16,312 nt of DNA from JABHCC01 sp034658635 (GTDB taxonomy: Bacteria > Bacteroidota > Bacteroidia > Bacteroidales > UBA12481): assembly GCA_034658635.1 (NCBI GenBank), contig JAYEFL010000087.1:1-16312 (forward strand). Direction: 5' to 3'. Shown here one piece after another: positions 7,290 through 14,054 of this stretch. A program made the position numbers and the translations under genes. Position 1 is the first letter of the stretch. Every line of letters starts with the position of its first letter. The notes below the pieces were generated by a model. It had not been told where the DNA came from and made no database searches. It saw only the letters and a program-made list of their open reading frames with translations.

Positions 7290-8507
7290 TTAAAGCTTGT
7301 TTGTACCTCGGGATAATTTCCGGATATTTTTTTTTGGAATTCTAAGGATTCGACCTGTTTCCTTGTTGGTTACGCTGATGTAGTAATACCCGTTTTGTTC
7401 TATCAGGTCGGGGTAGCTCAGTCTTCCTGTCTGGTAGCTGGTGTCTGTGCTGTAGATAATAGGAACAGCCTTGGTCCAGATCATTCGGTTTTGTTCCCAT
7501 TTCCCGGCGGTAATCCAACCGGGATTACGGTTGGCAAAACCTGTTCCGGCATGATTATGAAACCAAAGCAGGTATAATCCCTTTTTTGTTTTCCATATTC
7601 TTGGGCAGGCCCTTGGGTTCTTCAATGGGGTTTCATCAAACATCCGGGCGGTATCCGGAAGGGACCAGGAATGCCCATTATTAAAAGATATAGTTTCAGC
7701 GATAAATCCGAGATTGGTTCTGTAAACTGCATATAGAGTATCACCGTTGATTGGCACCAGGTTAAATTCTTCCTGAACGGATCCGAAATCAGGATTCCTG
7801 ACCCCGTCCATTCCATCCGGAAGAAGTATCCAGTTAATTTTGTGAGGATCTTTTTCTGTCTGGATATTATTGGATTGAAAAAACCAGCCCTCACCATATT
7901 CGAGCATGTATTTGCCAAGCTTTGTTAAACCAAAGCTCATATATTTACCATGTTCAATCGGTTTACCAATACCCCAAAAAATCTGTACTTCTCCTTTCCA
8001 ATCGTTATTTACATCGGCCTTAGTTGTTCGCAAAGGCAGGCGATAGCGTTCTGACCAGGTTTGTCCTCCATTGTCGGTATATTTATAGCAATACCAACCC
8101 AGCATATCGTTGCGAATCGGCTTATTGTTCAGAGTGGTTACTGTGTCTCCGTTGAATGAATAAAACACATACACTCTGCCGTACGGGGTTAAGTATGGCA
8201 TTGCCCATGAGGCAGCTGGTCCGCCTGGAGGTTCGATTTGTACAGTGTCGGTCCAGGTTTTCCCCTGGTTGAAGCTCCTGGTTGAAACGATATGTTGCCC
8301 TGAGCTACCTTCCTGTTTGGCGGAAGTGGTAAAAGTGCAGAGCCATGAATCATCATTGAGCACAACAATATATGGTTGATCAACATAGCCGTTCTGGTAA
8401 ATTGAAGAACCATAGTCGAAATTAAGGTTTGTCTGTGCATTTGCTGCTTGGAGAAAGAGGCAAAAGAGATAAAAAATGGATAAGGTTTTGTAATTTCGGC
8501 TCATCAT
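7290..8507 (-). CDS. Exported BNR-repeat (sialidase-like) protein
   Basis: The 405-aa product begins with a signal peptide (MMSRNYKTLSIFYLFCLFLQAANAQ) and has three Asp-box/BNR motifs (S/T-x-D/N-x-G-x-T/S-W): SFNQGKTW at about 78-85, TDNGGQTW at 144-151 and SFNNGHSW at 274-281. These mark the six-bladed propeller of sialidases and related glycosidases. An FGSVQEEFNL glutamate-rich stretch and YAVYRTNLG could belong to the active site, but I cannot place the three arginines that bind the sialic acid carboxylate, so activity on sialic acid is unproven. The ATG at 8507 (or 8504, next codon) is chosen. An in-frame ATG at 8534 would overlap folB and precede the signal peptide by nine residues. It is divergent from folB with only 19 bases between start codons. 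Its substrate is probably a host or algal glycan, by inference. Confidence 0.75.
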   Translation of the reverse strand: MMSRNYKTLSIFYLFCLFLQAANAQTNLNFDYGSSIYQNGYVDQPYIVVLNDDSWLCTFTTSAKQEGSSGQHIVSTRSFNQGKTWTDTVQIEPPGGPAASWAMPYLTPYGRVYVFYSFNGDTVTTLNNKPIRNDMLGWYCYKYTDNGGQTWSERYRLPLRTTKADVNNDWKGEVQIFWGIGKPIEHGKYMSFGLTKLGKYMLEYGEGWFFQSNNIQTEKDPHKINWILLPDGMDGVRNPDFGSVQEEFNLVPINGDTLYAVYRTNLGFIAETISFNNGHSWSLPDTARMFDETPLKNPRACPRIWKTKKGLYLLWFHNHAGTGFANRNPGWITAGKWEQNRMIWTKAVPIIYSTDTSYQTGRLSYPDLIEQNGYYYISVTNKETGRILRIPKKNIRKLSRGTNKL

Positions 8508-8526
8508 ATCCCGAAGATAAACAGTT

Positions 8527-8886
8527 ATGGGCATAATCCGAATTGAGCAGATGGAATTTTACTCCTATCATGGACATTATGAGGAGGAGCGGATTGTTGG
8601 AAATCGGTTTTTAGTAGATCTGATGATGGAGACAGATTGCAGTGCAGCAGCTGAGTCGGATAAACTGCAAGACGCCCTTGATTACCAGAAGGCTTATGAG
8701 CTGGTTCGTGACGCGATGAAGGAGAAATCCTTTCTGCTTGAGCATATTGCCCGGAGGATCCTTGACACTTTATTCGAGAATTTCAATAATCTGGAGAAGG
8801 CTGAAGTAAAAGTGGCGAAGCTGAATCCTCCTATGGGTGGGAAGATACGTGCAGTATCGGTTACCTTGTTAAGGCATAGGGCATAG
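8527..8886 (+). CDS. folB: Dihydroneopterin aldolase
   Basis: The 119-aa protein matches FolB in length and pattern. It cleaves 7,8-dihydroneopterin to 6-hydroxymethyl-7,8-dihydropterin in folate synthesis, as a cytoplasmic oligomer. Residues lining up with the characterised Staphylococcus aureus enzyme: E21 (in FYSYHGHYEEER), Y53 (DYQKAYELV), E72 (LLEHIARRI) and the catalytic lysine K98 (AKLNPPMGG). The gene stands alone, with no other fol genes nearby. Its last codons (RHRA) and TAG stop are made of the GGGCATA tandem repeat that runs on to 8934, so the C-terminus appears to have been remodelled by the array. The start ATG at 8527 is 19 bases from the divergent BNR gene's start. Confidence 0.93.
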   Translation: MGIIRIEQMEFYSYHGHYEEERIVGNRFLVDLMMETDCSAAAESDKLQDALDYQKAYELVRDAMKEKSFLLEHIARRILDTLFENFNNLEKAEVKVAKLNPPMGGKIRAVSVTLLRHRA

Positions 8887-8934
8887 GGCATAGGGCATAG
8901 GGCATAGGGCATAGGGCATAGGGCATAGGGCATA
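8872..8934 (-). repeat. Heptamer array, 9 units of GGGCATA (GCCCTAT on minus)
   Basis: The first unit is AGGCATA, followed by eight exact GGGCATA units, 63 bp in all. The folB stop codon TAG (8884-8886) is part of the array. On the minus strand the unit is GCCCTAT, fitting the GCCYTNN pattern. Confidence 0.95.
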
Positions 8935-8993
8935 GAAATTAAGGTTTTTTTTCTGCAGTTTCATCTTCATTCTTTAGTCTTACTACTAATTTT

Positions 8994-9021
8994 GGTCTTA
9001 GGTCTTTGGTCTTTGGTCTTA
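8994..9021 (+). repeat. Heptamer array, 4 x GGTCTTW
   Basis: Units GGTCTTA, GGTCTTT, GGTCTTT, GGTCTTA lie immediately upstream of the tRNA-Cys -7 box. Junctions between units create TTTG at 9005-9008 and 9012-9015. Confidence 0.9.
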
Positions 9022-9035
9022 GTTTTGTACTTTTG
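9005..9035 (+). promoter_or_regulatory. tRNA-Cys promoter (TTTG-19-TAnnTTTG)
   Basis: TACTTTTG at 9028-9035 matches TAnnTTTG exactly. TTTG at 9005-9008 lies 19 bases upstream, the usual spacing for the Bacteroidetes -33 element. Transcription would start near 9042, eight bases before the mature tRNA. The -33 element is part of the GGTCTTW heptamer array. Confidence 0.65.
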
Positions 9036-9049
9036 CAGCCCGCTCTAAT

Positions 9050-9120
9050 GGTCTCGTGGCCGAGCGGCTAGGCGGCGGTCTGCAAAACCGTATACAGCGG
9101 TTCGAATCCGCTCGAGACCT
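9050..9120 (+). tRNA. tRNA-Cys (anticodon GCA)
   Basis: The cloverleaf folds completely: acceptor GGTCTCG (9050-9056) with CGAGACC (9113-9119) and discriminator T9120; D stem GCC/GGC; anticodon stem GCGGT/ACCGT (one G-U pair) around the loop with GCA at 9082-9084; four-base variable loop; T stem AGCGG/CCGCT around TTCGAAT. CCA is not encoded, so it must be added after transcription. Anticodon GCA reads cysteine codons UGC and UGU. Confidence 0.95.
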
Positions 9121-9126
9121 CATCGT

Positions 9127-9167
9127 AAAAACCGAATCTTCTGATAATAAGGGGGTTTGGTTTTTTT
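9127..9167 (+). terminator. Probable intrinsic terminator of tRNA-Cys
   Basis: AAAAACCGAA (9127-9136) pairs with TTTGGTTTTT (9156-9165) over ten base pairs (one G-U), with a 19-base loop, and the 3' arm runs into a T tract (9161-9167). It begins six bases after the tRNA. The stem is AT-rich, so it may be weak. Confidence 0.5.
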
Positions 9168-9212
9168 GTTTTCATGGTATTGCCCAAATTGGCCAGCGAT
9201 TGGCCAGCAATT

Positions 9213-9757
9213 TCAAGATGTGTTCAAAGTGGTTGTTGATCTATCTTCAGTTGTAATATCGAGAAAGTACATTCCTGATGGTAGACCTGTAAGGTCAATT
9301 ATGTTTTCTACTTCCTTCGTCGTTTTGAGCAAAATGCCGGAGATGGAATAGACTTTTACCTCTTTTGGTTGCGCCCCAATAATATAAAGGATGCCGTTTG
9401 TTGGAAAATAATTGATGAATAGTAATAAAAACCTCCATATCCATAAATCCAATCTTCCTTCGAGGGGTCCAATTGTTCAGATCGGAACTCCAGAAGTAGG
9501 ATATATCTTGGGTTTGATTTCCAAAGGAATCAAATGAAGCATCTTGTCTCCAGTTGGGAGTCCAACCCAATAGGCCTGCGCTCCAATAATGCTCAGTACA
9601 GGTTAGATTACCAGCCAGATCATAACTTCGTTTAAACTGCTCATAGGTTGCCCAATCGTTTATGTAGAAATCCCAACGGTATCTTGCATTTATAAGTTTG
9701 TTCCCATTTGAATCATAGATATTAGAAATTTTAGACCTCAAAACCCAATCGTTTTCT
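9213..9757 (-). pseudogene. Remnant of a T9SS cargo protein with type A sorting tail
   Basis: The minus strand encodes pieces of a secreted surface protein in more than one frame. One frame (down to about 9430) has three ~30-residue repeats, each with a tryptophan start, a YDxxGN-type centre (YDSNGN, YDLAGN, FDSFGN) and an aromatic end. After about 9440 a second frame carries YFPTNGILYI, EVKVYSISGILLK and LPSGMYFLDI, the hallmarks of the C-terminal type A sorting domain that type IX secretion reads. The join falls at an AT-rich stretch near 9420-9450, where the third frame also looks coding (GYGGFYYYSS), so two frameshifts are likely. The N-terminus, including any signal peptide, is missing: the homology stops at about 9757, where a Fic gene fragment begins in the opposite direction. 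Non-functional as it stands. Confidence 0.75.
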
Positions 9758-10365
9758 TCCAAGCTCCTCCGCCAGATGTAGTGAAAGAGGAAATGAATGC
9801 TTTTTTAAACTGGTTTAACCAGGAAACTAAAATTGATGGAGTATTAAAGGCTGCCATTGCTCATTTTTGGTTCATCATAATTCATCCTTTTGATGATGGG
9901 AACGGACGTATAGCAAGAGCAATATCAGATATGCTGCTTGCTAGTTCAGAAGAAAGTACTCAAAGGTTTTATAGTTTATCAAATCAGATTCTCACTGAGA
10001 AAAAGGTTTATTACGCAATTTTACAGAAAGTACAGCATAGTTCTGGTGATATCACAGAGTGGCTAGATTGGTTCTTGAATTGTTTGTACCGTGCTATAGT
10101 TAATACCGAAGAAACCTTGAAACGAGTCCTTCAAAAAGCGGACTTTTGGGATAAGCATAAAGAAACGATTTTGAATAGTAGACAAAGATTAATGTTGAAT
10201 AAGCTATTAGATGGATTTGATGGTAAATTAAAATCTTCCAAATGGGCTAAGATTACCAAATGTTCAGCAGATACGGCATTAAGAGATATTAAAGATTTAA
10301 TTGAAAAAGGAATCTTGAAGCAAGAAGAATCAGGAGGCCGTAGTACAAATTATGAATTGACATAA
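9751..10365 (+). pseudogene. N-terminally truncated Fic-family protein
   Basis: The frame encodes the C-terminal half or more of a Fic protein, an enzyme class that usually transfers AMP to target proteins. The complete active motif HPFDDGNGRIAR is at 9883-9918, and a winged-helix-like tail is at about 10230-10360 (SKWAKITKCSADTALRDIKDLIEKGIL). Family homology begins at FFQAPPPDVVKEEM (from about 9751), the usual middle of a ~370-aa protein, so roughly the first 170-200 residues are missing and the frame closes upstream at 9709. Starts at GTG 9781 or ATG 9793 could still give a ~190-aa product, but there is no evident promoter. The missing part would include any N-terminal inhibitory helix. 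It sits head to head with the T9SS remnant, marking a rearrangement point. I call it a pseudogene, but expression cannot be excluded. Confidence 0.75.
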
Positions 10366-10446
10366 GGATCGGATTGTCTATAGGATCAATGATGCCATAA
10401 AGCATGTACTCATCCATGGTGGATAGACCTTCCAGAATATGTTTGG

Positions 10447-10698
10447 TCAGTTCTTCTTCTTCTTTTTCTTCTTGGGTACGTCCAGACTTGGATCATAAAT
10501 GAACACTTTCTCCAGGGGCTTTTTGAAAATGTGGGACATGCGGAAGGCCAATTCCAGGGTGGGGGAGTAATTCCCCTTTTCAATGGCCACGATGGTCTGG
10601 CGGGATACTCCTGCCGCATCAGCCAATTCTTGCTGGGTCATTTCGCCCGACATGAACCGGAGCATGCGAATGTTGTTTTGTATGCTTTTGCTGCCCAT
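10447..10698 (-). CDS. Small XRE-family HTH transcriptional regulator
   Basis: The 83-aa protein is one helix-turn-helix domain of the XRE/Cro type: IRMLRFMSGEMTQQELADAAGVSRQTIVAIEKGNYSPTLELAFRMSHIFKKPLEKVF, with recognition helix at about VSRQTIVAIE. The family's small members (often ~67-70 aa) repress their own operon. It starts one base after the stop of the membrane protein gene (TAAGATG), so the two are translationally coupled. I start at ATG 10698; the frame upstream is open but lies inside the other gene. The tail is a run of lysines (seven) from an AAG-rich tract. The -1 frame continues past it with protein-like sequence, so the true C-terminus may be longer. A target is suggested by the inverted repeats at 11165-11240. 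Confidence 0.85.
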   Translation of the reverse strand: MGSKSIQNNIRMLRFMSGEMTQQELADAAGVSRQTIVAIEKGNYSPTLELAFRMSHIFKKPLEKVFIYDPSLDVPKKKKKKKN

Positions 10699-10699
10699 C

Positions 10700-11146
10700 T
10701 TAAATCCCCTTCCTGTAATAATATAACTGAGAAAGGTTCTCAACGATTTCTGATAACAATCCACTCACGATGAAGGTAATGAAGATCCAGTGAATTTGCA
10801 TACCCAGAGCAAGGCCAACAAAGGCTCCGGCAAAGGGAAGTGAAAATGCATAATGCGAATTCCGGGTGGCTTTCAATTTAATGAGCTTGTCGCGCTCATC
10901 TTCGTCGGGAACATCTTCCGTGCGGGTAGCAATGGCATTGATGATGTGGAAAATGATGTGGATGATAATCCGGGCCACAATGGATACACCCATGAATATG
11001 AGGAACAATACTCCCCACTTTTGAAAATCTTCTGCGAGGTCATACTGACCCGCTAAATGATCTTGATAAACGGTCCATCCGTATACCGCAGTAATGGCCA
11101 GTCCACTCAGGATATTGACCACGCTTTGTTTTTCTTGATAACTCAT
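10700..11146 (-). CDS. Four-span membrane protein paired with XRE regulator
   Basis: The 148-aa product has four predicted membrane spans at about 8-26, 43-70, 95-114 and 117-135, with a charged cytoplasmic loop in the middle (EDVPDEDERDKLIKLKATRNSHY). Small membrane proteins with a DERDxLI loop, coupled to a small XRE regulator, are common in many bacteria (DUF2178-like proteins; the family assignment is uncertain). No enzyme motif is visible. I chose the ATG at 11146 (MSYQEKQ). A TTG at 11155 would add MNN and is unlikely. The regulator gene follows after one base. Function unknown: a stress- or signal-sensing pair is an inference from gene order. Confidence 0.75.
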   Translation of the reverse strand: MSYQEKQSVVNILSGLAITAVYGWTVYQDHLAGQYDLAEDFQKWGVLFLIFMGVSIVARIIIHIIFHIINAIATRTEDVPDEDERDKLIKLKATRNSHYAFSLPFAGAFVGLALGMQIHWIFITFIVSGLLSEIVENLSQLYYYRKGI

Positions 11147-11164
11147 ATTATTCAATTTTATGTA

Positions 11165-11240
11165 TAGTCACTTTGACTAATTGTAAAACAATTACGACAC
11201 AAAGTAAAGTAAACTTTACACAAAGTCAAAGTATTTTGAC
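11165..11240. promoter_or_regulatory. Cluster of four inverted repeats, candidate operators
   Basis: Four short palindromes lie in 76 bp upstream of the membrane/XRE operon and the divergent ATPase gene: TAGTCA-CTT-TGACTA (11165-11179), AATTGT-AAA-ACAATT (11179-11193), GTAAAGT-AA-ACTTTAC (11204-11219) and GTCAAA-GTAT-TTTGAC (11225-11240). They share CTTTGAC/GTCAAAG-like parts. This would suit autoregulation by the XRE protein. The rest of 11147-11345 has no clear gene, only a TTACGCGTAA palindrome near 11325 and no exact TAnnTTTG. Confidence 0.5.
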
Positions 11241-11345
11241 AAATAATTATTTCTTTTTGCCTTAGATTGTCTTGGTTATTTCAGGGGAACGGCCTCCCGA
11301 TTTTCACTCACCTTCTCCATTATTACGCGTAAATTACGGAATAAA

Positions 11346-12632
11346 ATGCCTATATTTACGCCAAGTCAGGCATCTGCGCAAATGAAAAACAGGAAAATAA
11401 GTCATTTAATTCTCAAAAGGCATGCGGCCAAAACGGGGCGTATTATTGTATTTACCGGTGCCAGGCAAACTGGGAAAACTACACTTGCACGTAAACTCTT
11501 TCACTCTTACGAGTACATTTCTATTGAAGATCCGATATTACGCGGGCAGTATTCAAGGCTCACAGCTCAACAGTGGAAAAATGCCTATCCCTTAGCAATA
11601 CTTGATGAAATTCAAAAGGAGCCCGGATTAATTGAAAGCATTAAATCTGTTTACGACCAATGGGCAGATCCAAAATACATTCTACTGGGATCAAGTCAAT
11701 TGTTGCTACTTGAAAAGGTAAAAGAAAGCCTGGCCGGACGATGTGCCATTTTTGAGCTTTTCCCTTTAACGCTACCTGAGATAAAGACACAAGGGTGGGA
11801 GTCGCCTGTTGAGGAATCGTTTTTTCAATCAATAATCAGAGAGCAATCAGTGGCAATTGACCCAATACCATCAGCTTTGATTGACAAAGAAGTGGCAAAT
11901 AAGCAGCAGGCATGGCAGCACTATTTGAAATTTGGTGGATATCCTGCTGTTGTTGATCCTGAGCTGGATGAAGATGAACGATACGATTGGCTGCAAAACT
12001 ATGTGCGCACATATCTGGAGCGTGATATTCGTGATTTAGCATCGTTTCGGGATCTTGATCCCTTTATAAAGCTGCAACATTATCTTGCCCTCAACACTGG
12101 TAACCTTATAAATTTAACTGCAATAGCTACACAGTTGGGCGTTACATCTAAAACTGTACAACGGTACATTCGTTATTTTGAACTTAGTTATCAGGCAGTA
12201 TTATTGCCAGCATGGGCTCGCAATAAAAACAAAAGGTTGGTTAAAACTCCAAAAGTTCATTATCTGGATAATGGAATTGTTCAGGCAGTGTTACAAAAGA
12301 GGGGGGGGCTTACAGGTAATGAATTTGAAAGTCTGGTGATTGCTGAGATGTACAAGCAAATAAAAAATATTTTCGCACAAGCTACATTTTATCATTTTAG
12401 AACACAAGACGGCAGAGAAGTTGATTTATTGATCGAAGTATCAGATGGTTACTATGCATTTGAAATCAAGTTGGCAGATAAGATCAGAAGGCAGGATATC
12501 AGGCATTTAAAGAACCTTGAGCAGTTTTTAGACAAGCCACTTTTACATGCTTTTCTACTTTCAAACGACAATGAAACACAGCTATTTGATAGTAATATCA
12601 CAGCATTGAATGCAGCCTGGTTTTTGGGCTAG
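11346..12632 (+). CDS. AAA-type ATPase with DUF4143 domain
   Basis: The 428-aa product is a P-loop ATP-binding protein of the AAA_14/DUF4143 type, widespread in Bacteroidota but of unclear function. Walker A is at 38-45 (GARQTGKT), Walker B at 83-88 (LAILDE), sensor-like LLGSSQ at about 115-120, then a winged-helix-like middle (INLTAIATQLGVTSKTVQRYIRYFELSY). The C-terminal DUF4143 part has a PD-(D/E)xK nuclease-like arrangement (DGREVDLLIE then FEIK at about 360-380). The start at ATG 11346 is used; ATG 11382 (MKNRKISHL) is an alternative that better matches the family's start. The coding region contains a run of eight G at 12301-12308, in frame as it stands. Divergent from the membrane/XRE operon. 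Confidence 0.85.
   Translation: MPIFTPSQASAQMKNRKISHLILKRHAAKTGRIIVFTGARQTGKTTLARKLFHSYEYISIEDPILRGQYSRLTAQQWKNAYPLAILDEIQKEPGLIESIKSVYDQWADPKYILLGSSQLLLLEKVKESLAGRCAIFELFPLTLPEIKTQGWESPVEESFFQSIIREQSVAIDPIPSALIDKEVANKQQAWQHYLKFGGYPAVVDPELDEDERYDWLQNYVRTYLERDIRDLASFRDLDPFIKLQHYLALNTGNLINLTAIATQLGVTSKTVQRYIRYFELSYQAVLLPAWARNKNKRLVKTPKVHYLDNGIVQAVLQKRGGLTGNEFESLVIAEMYKQIKNIFAQATFYHFRTQDGREVDLLIEVSDGYYAFEIKLADKIRRQDIRHLKNLEQFLDKPLLHAFLLSNDNETQLFDSNITALNAAWFLG
12301..12308 (+). repeat. Poly-G tract (G8) inside ATPase gene
   Basis: Eight consecutive G (codons AGG GGG GGG CTT, residues R-G-G-L) in an AT-rich gene. Gain or loss of one base would truncate the protein before its nuclease-like C-terminal part, so it could be a phase-variable switch. 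Confidence 0.7.
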
Positions 12633-12685
12633 ACTTCCACCATATAAATAGGTTGGGTCATCCTCACATCCTGCATTGGGTCCTT

Positions 12686-13936
12686 TCATTTTAACCTTCC
12701 CATAACATCATCAACAATTTGTCTTGCAAGCTCAATGTCAATACCAGCAATAGCTGCCTGGGCTTCAATATCCGGTGTTTTGCCGGCATTGATGTCGGGT
12801 AGAACCAGTGACATGAAGTAGTTGAGTTTGTCGATTCCTTCCTGCTGGTCTTCCGGAACAGTTTCAGAGAATAATTCTGCGTATTCATTAAGTATCACCT
12901 TCTTGTTCAATATCTGGTTGGTTGAGATAAATCCGTTTAAACTAACACGAACAAAAGGATCTGCCTCGAAGTGATATCCGGCTTTATCCAGAGCTTTTGC
13001 CAGCGCCCGAAAGGCTCTGTCTGTCATAGCTGTCAGGAGTATAATTTTTTCCTTTTCGTCATAAAATGCTGTGGCAAAATGTGGAGGTTCATTCCAACTT
13101 TTGAGCTCCAGCTTGTATACATGATGTGCATATTCAATTTTGAAATGACCTTTTAAAGAACTGGTATCGAGTTGGTCAAGGTCAAATTCTGATAGCAGGT
13201 GCATAAGTTTGTCATCATTGTTGTAAGTGGCTGGTATCTCCATTCCACTAATCAGCATCATGAATGGGATAGGGTTCTTGTCAATCAGGCTGGCAGCTGC
13301 ATTTTCTGTTTCAACAGAGAGATCAATCTCAGTGGCAAAGAAAAATACATCTGTTGAATCGATTCCAGCAAATCCGAGTATAGGGCCGAAAGATTGCCAA
13401 CATTCTCCGTTAAATGAGATCAGATTGAACCAGATGGTGCGGCTTTTTTCTTTGAGTGTATCTGTCATCCCGGGAGAATGTAGCAAATACTCTTCACCAC
13501 TGAAGGCATCCTTCATCTCATAAAAATCACCTTCCGGATTCTTCAGGATATAGCCAAAACTGAAACGCCACGGGTTTTGAGCCTGGTGTTCCAAATACTC
13601 CTTTTCTTCTTTAGTCATTCTTTGAATCCGACTGTGATTCAGGATCTTATGAATTAATCCGTTTGTCCGAAATATCTTGTGGACGATGTATTGTGAATGG
13701 AACATCCTAACCCAGGATGGATCAAGCTTGTCAGTGATATGCCTGAATTTGGCAAACTCTCTTAACATCGGCTGTTCCATTATATATTTATCTGCTGCAT
13801 AATAGAGCAGGAATTCATCTATGATCTGCCTGGAAAGTTCGCTGGTTTTATGGCAGACCTCTCGGATATTGTCAAAGGTTATCATTTCACTCACTTTGTT
13901 TGTTCCTTCGAATTTAGCGAAAAATAAATTCGACAT
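12686..13936 (-). CDS. Hypothetical 416-aa protein
   Basis: I do not recognise this family. The product has no signal peptide or membrane span and is mixed alpha/beta. The N-terminal part (1-110) is helical and acidic (ELSRQIIDEFLLYYAADKYIM). The middle (about 120-190) is aromatic and beta-rich (NPWRFSFGYILKNPEGDFYEM, IWFNLISFNGECWQSFGP), which suggests a ligand- or metal-handling fold but proves nothing. The C-terminal part carries GFISTNQILNKKVILNEYAELF and a terminal helix. The ATG at 13936 gives MSNLFFAKFEG; the ATG at 13885 (MITFDNIREV) is a possible later start. It is convergent with the ATPase gene (54 bases between stops) and no obvious promoter is present in the 118 bp behind it. Probably a cytoplasmic protein of unknown function. 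Confidence 0.6.
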   Translation of the reverse strand: MSNLFFAKFEGTNKVSEMITFDNIREVCHKTSELSRQIIDEFLLYYAADKYIMEQPMLREFAKFRHITDKLDPSWVRMFHSQYIVHKIFRTNGLIHKILNHSRIQRMTKEEKEYLEHQAQNPWRFSFGYILKNPEGDFYEMKDAFSGEEYLLHSPGMTDTLKEKSRTIWFNLISFNGECWQSFGPILGFAGIDSTDVFFFATEIDLSVETENAAASLIDKNPIPFMMLISGMEIPATYNNDDKLMHLLSEFDLDQLDTSSLKGHFKIEYAHHVYKLELKSWNEPPHFATAFYDEKEKIILLTAMTDRAFRALAKALDKAGYHFEADPFVRVSLNGFISTNQILNKKVILNEYAELFSETVPEDQQEGIDKLNYFMSLVLPDINAGKTPDIEAQAAIAGIDIELARQIVDDVMGRLK

Positions 13937-14054
13937 CCCTTTTATCCGGAGTTATTCCACACAATAGACGCACTCTCTCATCAGCTAAAAAAACTGGAGT
14001 ACGATGTGGGTTTGGTCTTTAGGTGGTGACGTTTTAAACCCTTGTTATAACATC

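Noticed and set aside
8694..8933. Open frame on the minus strand with MPYALCP repeats
   Set aside because: It is a translation of the GGGCATA array followed by antisense folB, an artefact of a 7-bp repeat that is open in this frame.
9056..9256. Open frame starting inside tRNA-Cys
   Set aside because: It begins in the tRNA gene and runs through the terminator, with no protein-like pattern.
10410..10619. Arginine/proline-rich open frame on the minus strand
   Set aside because: It is a frame-shadow of the XRE gene with skewed composition.
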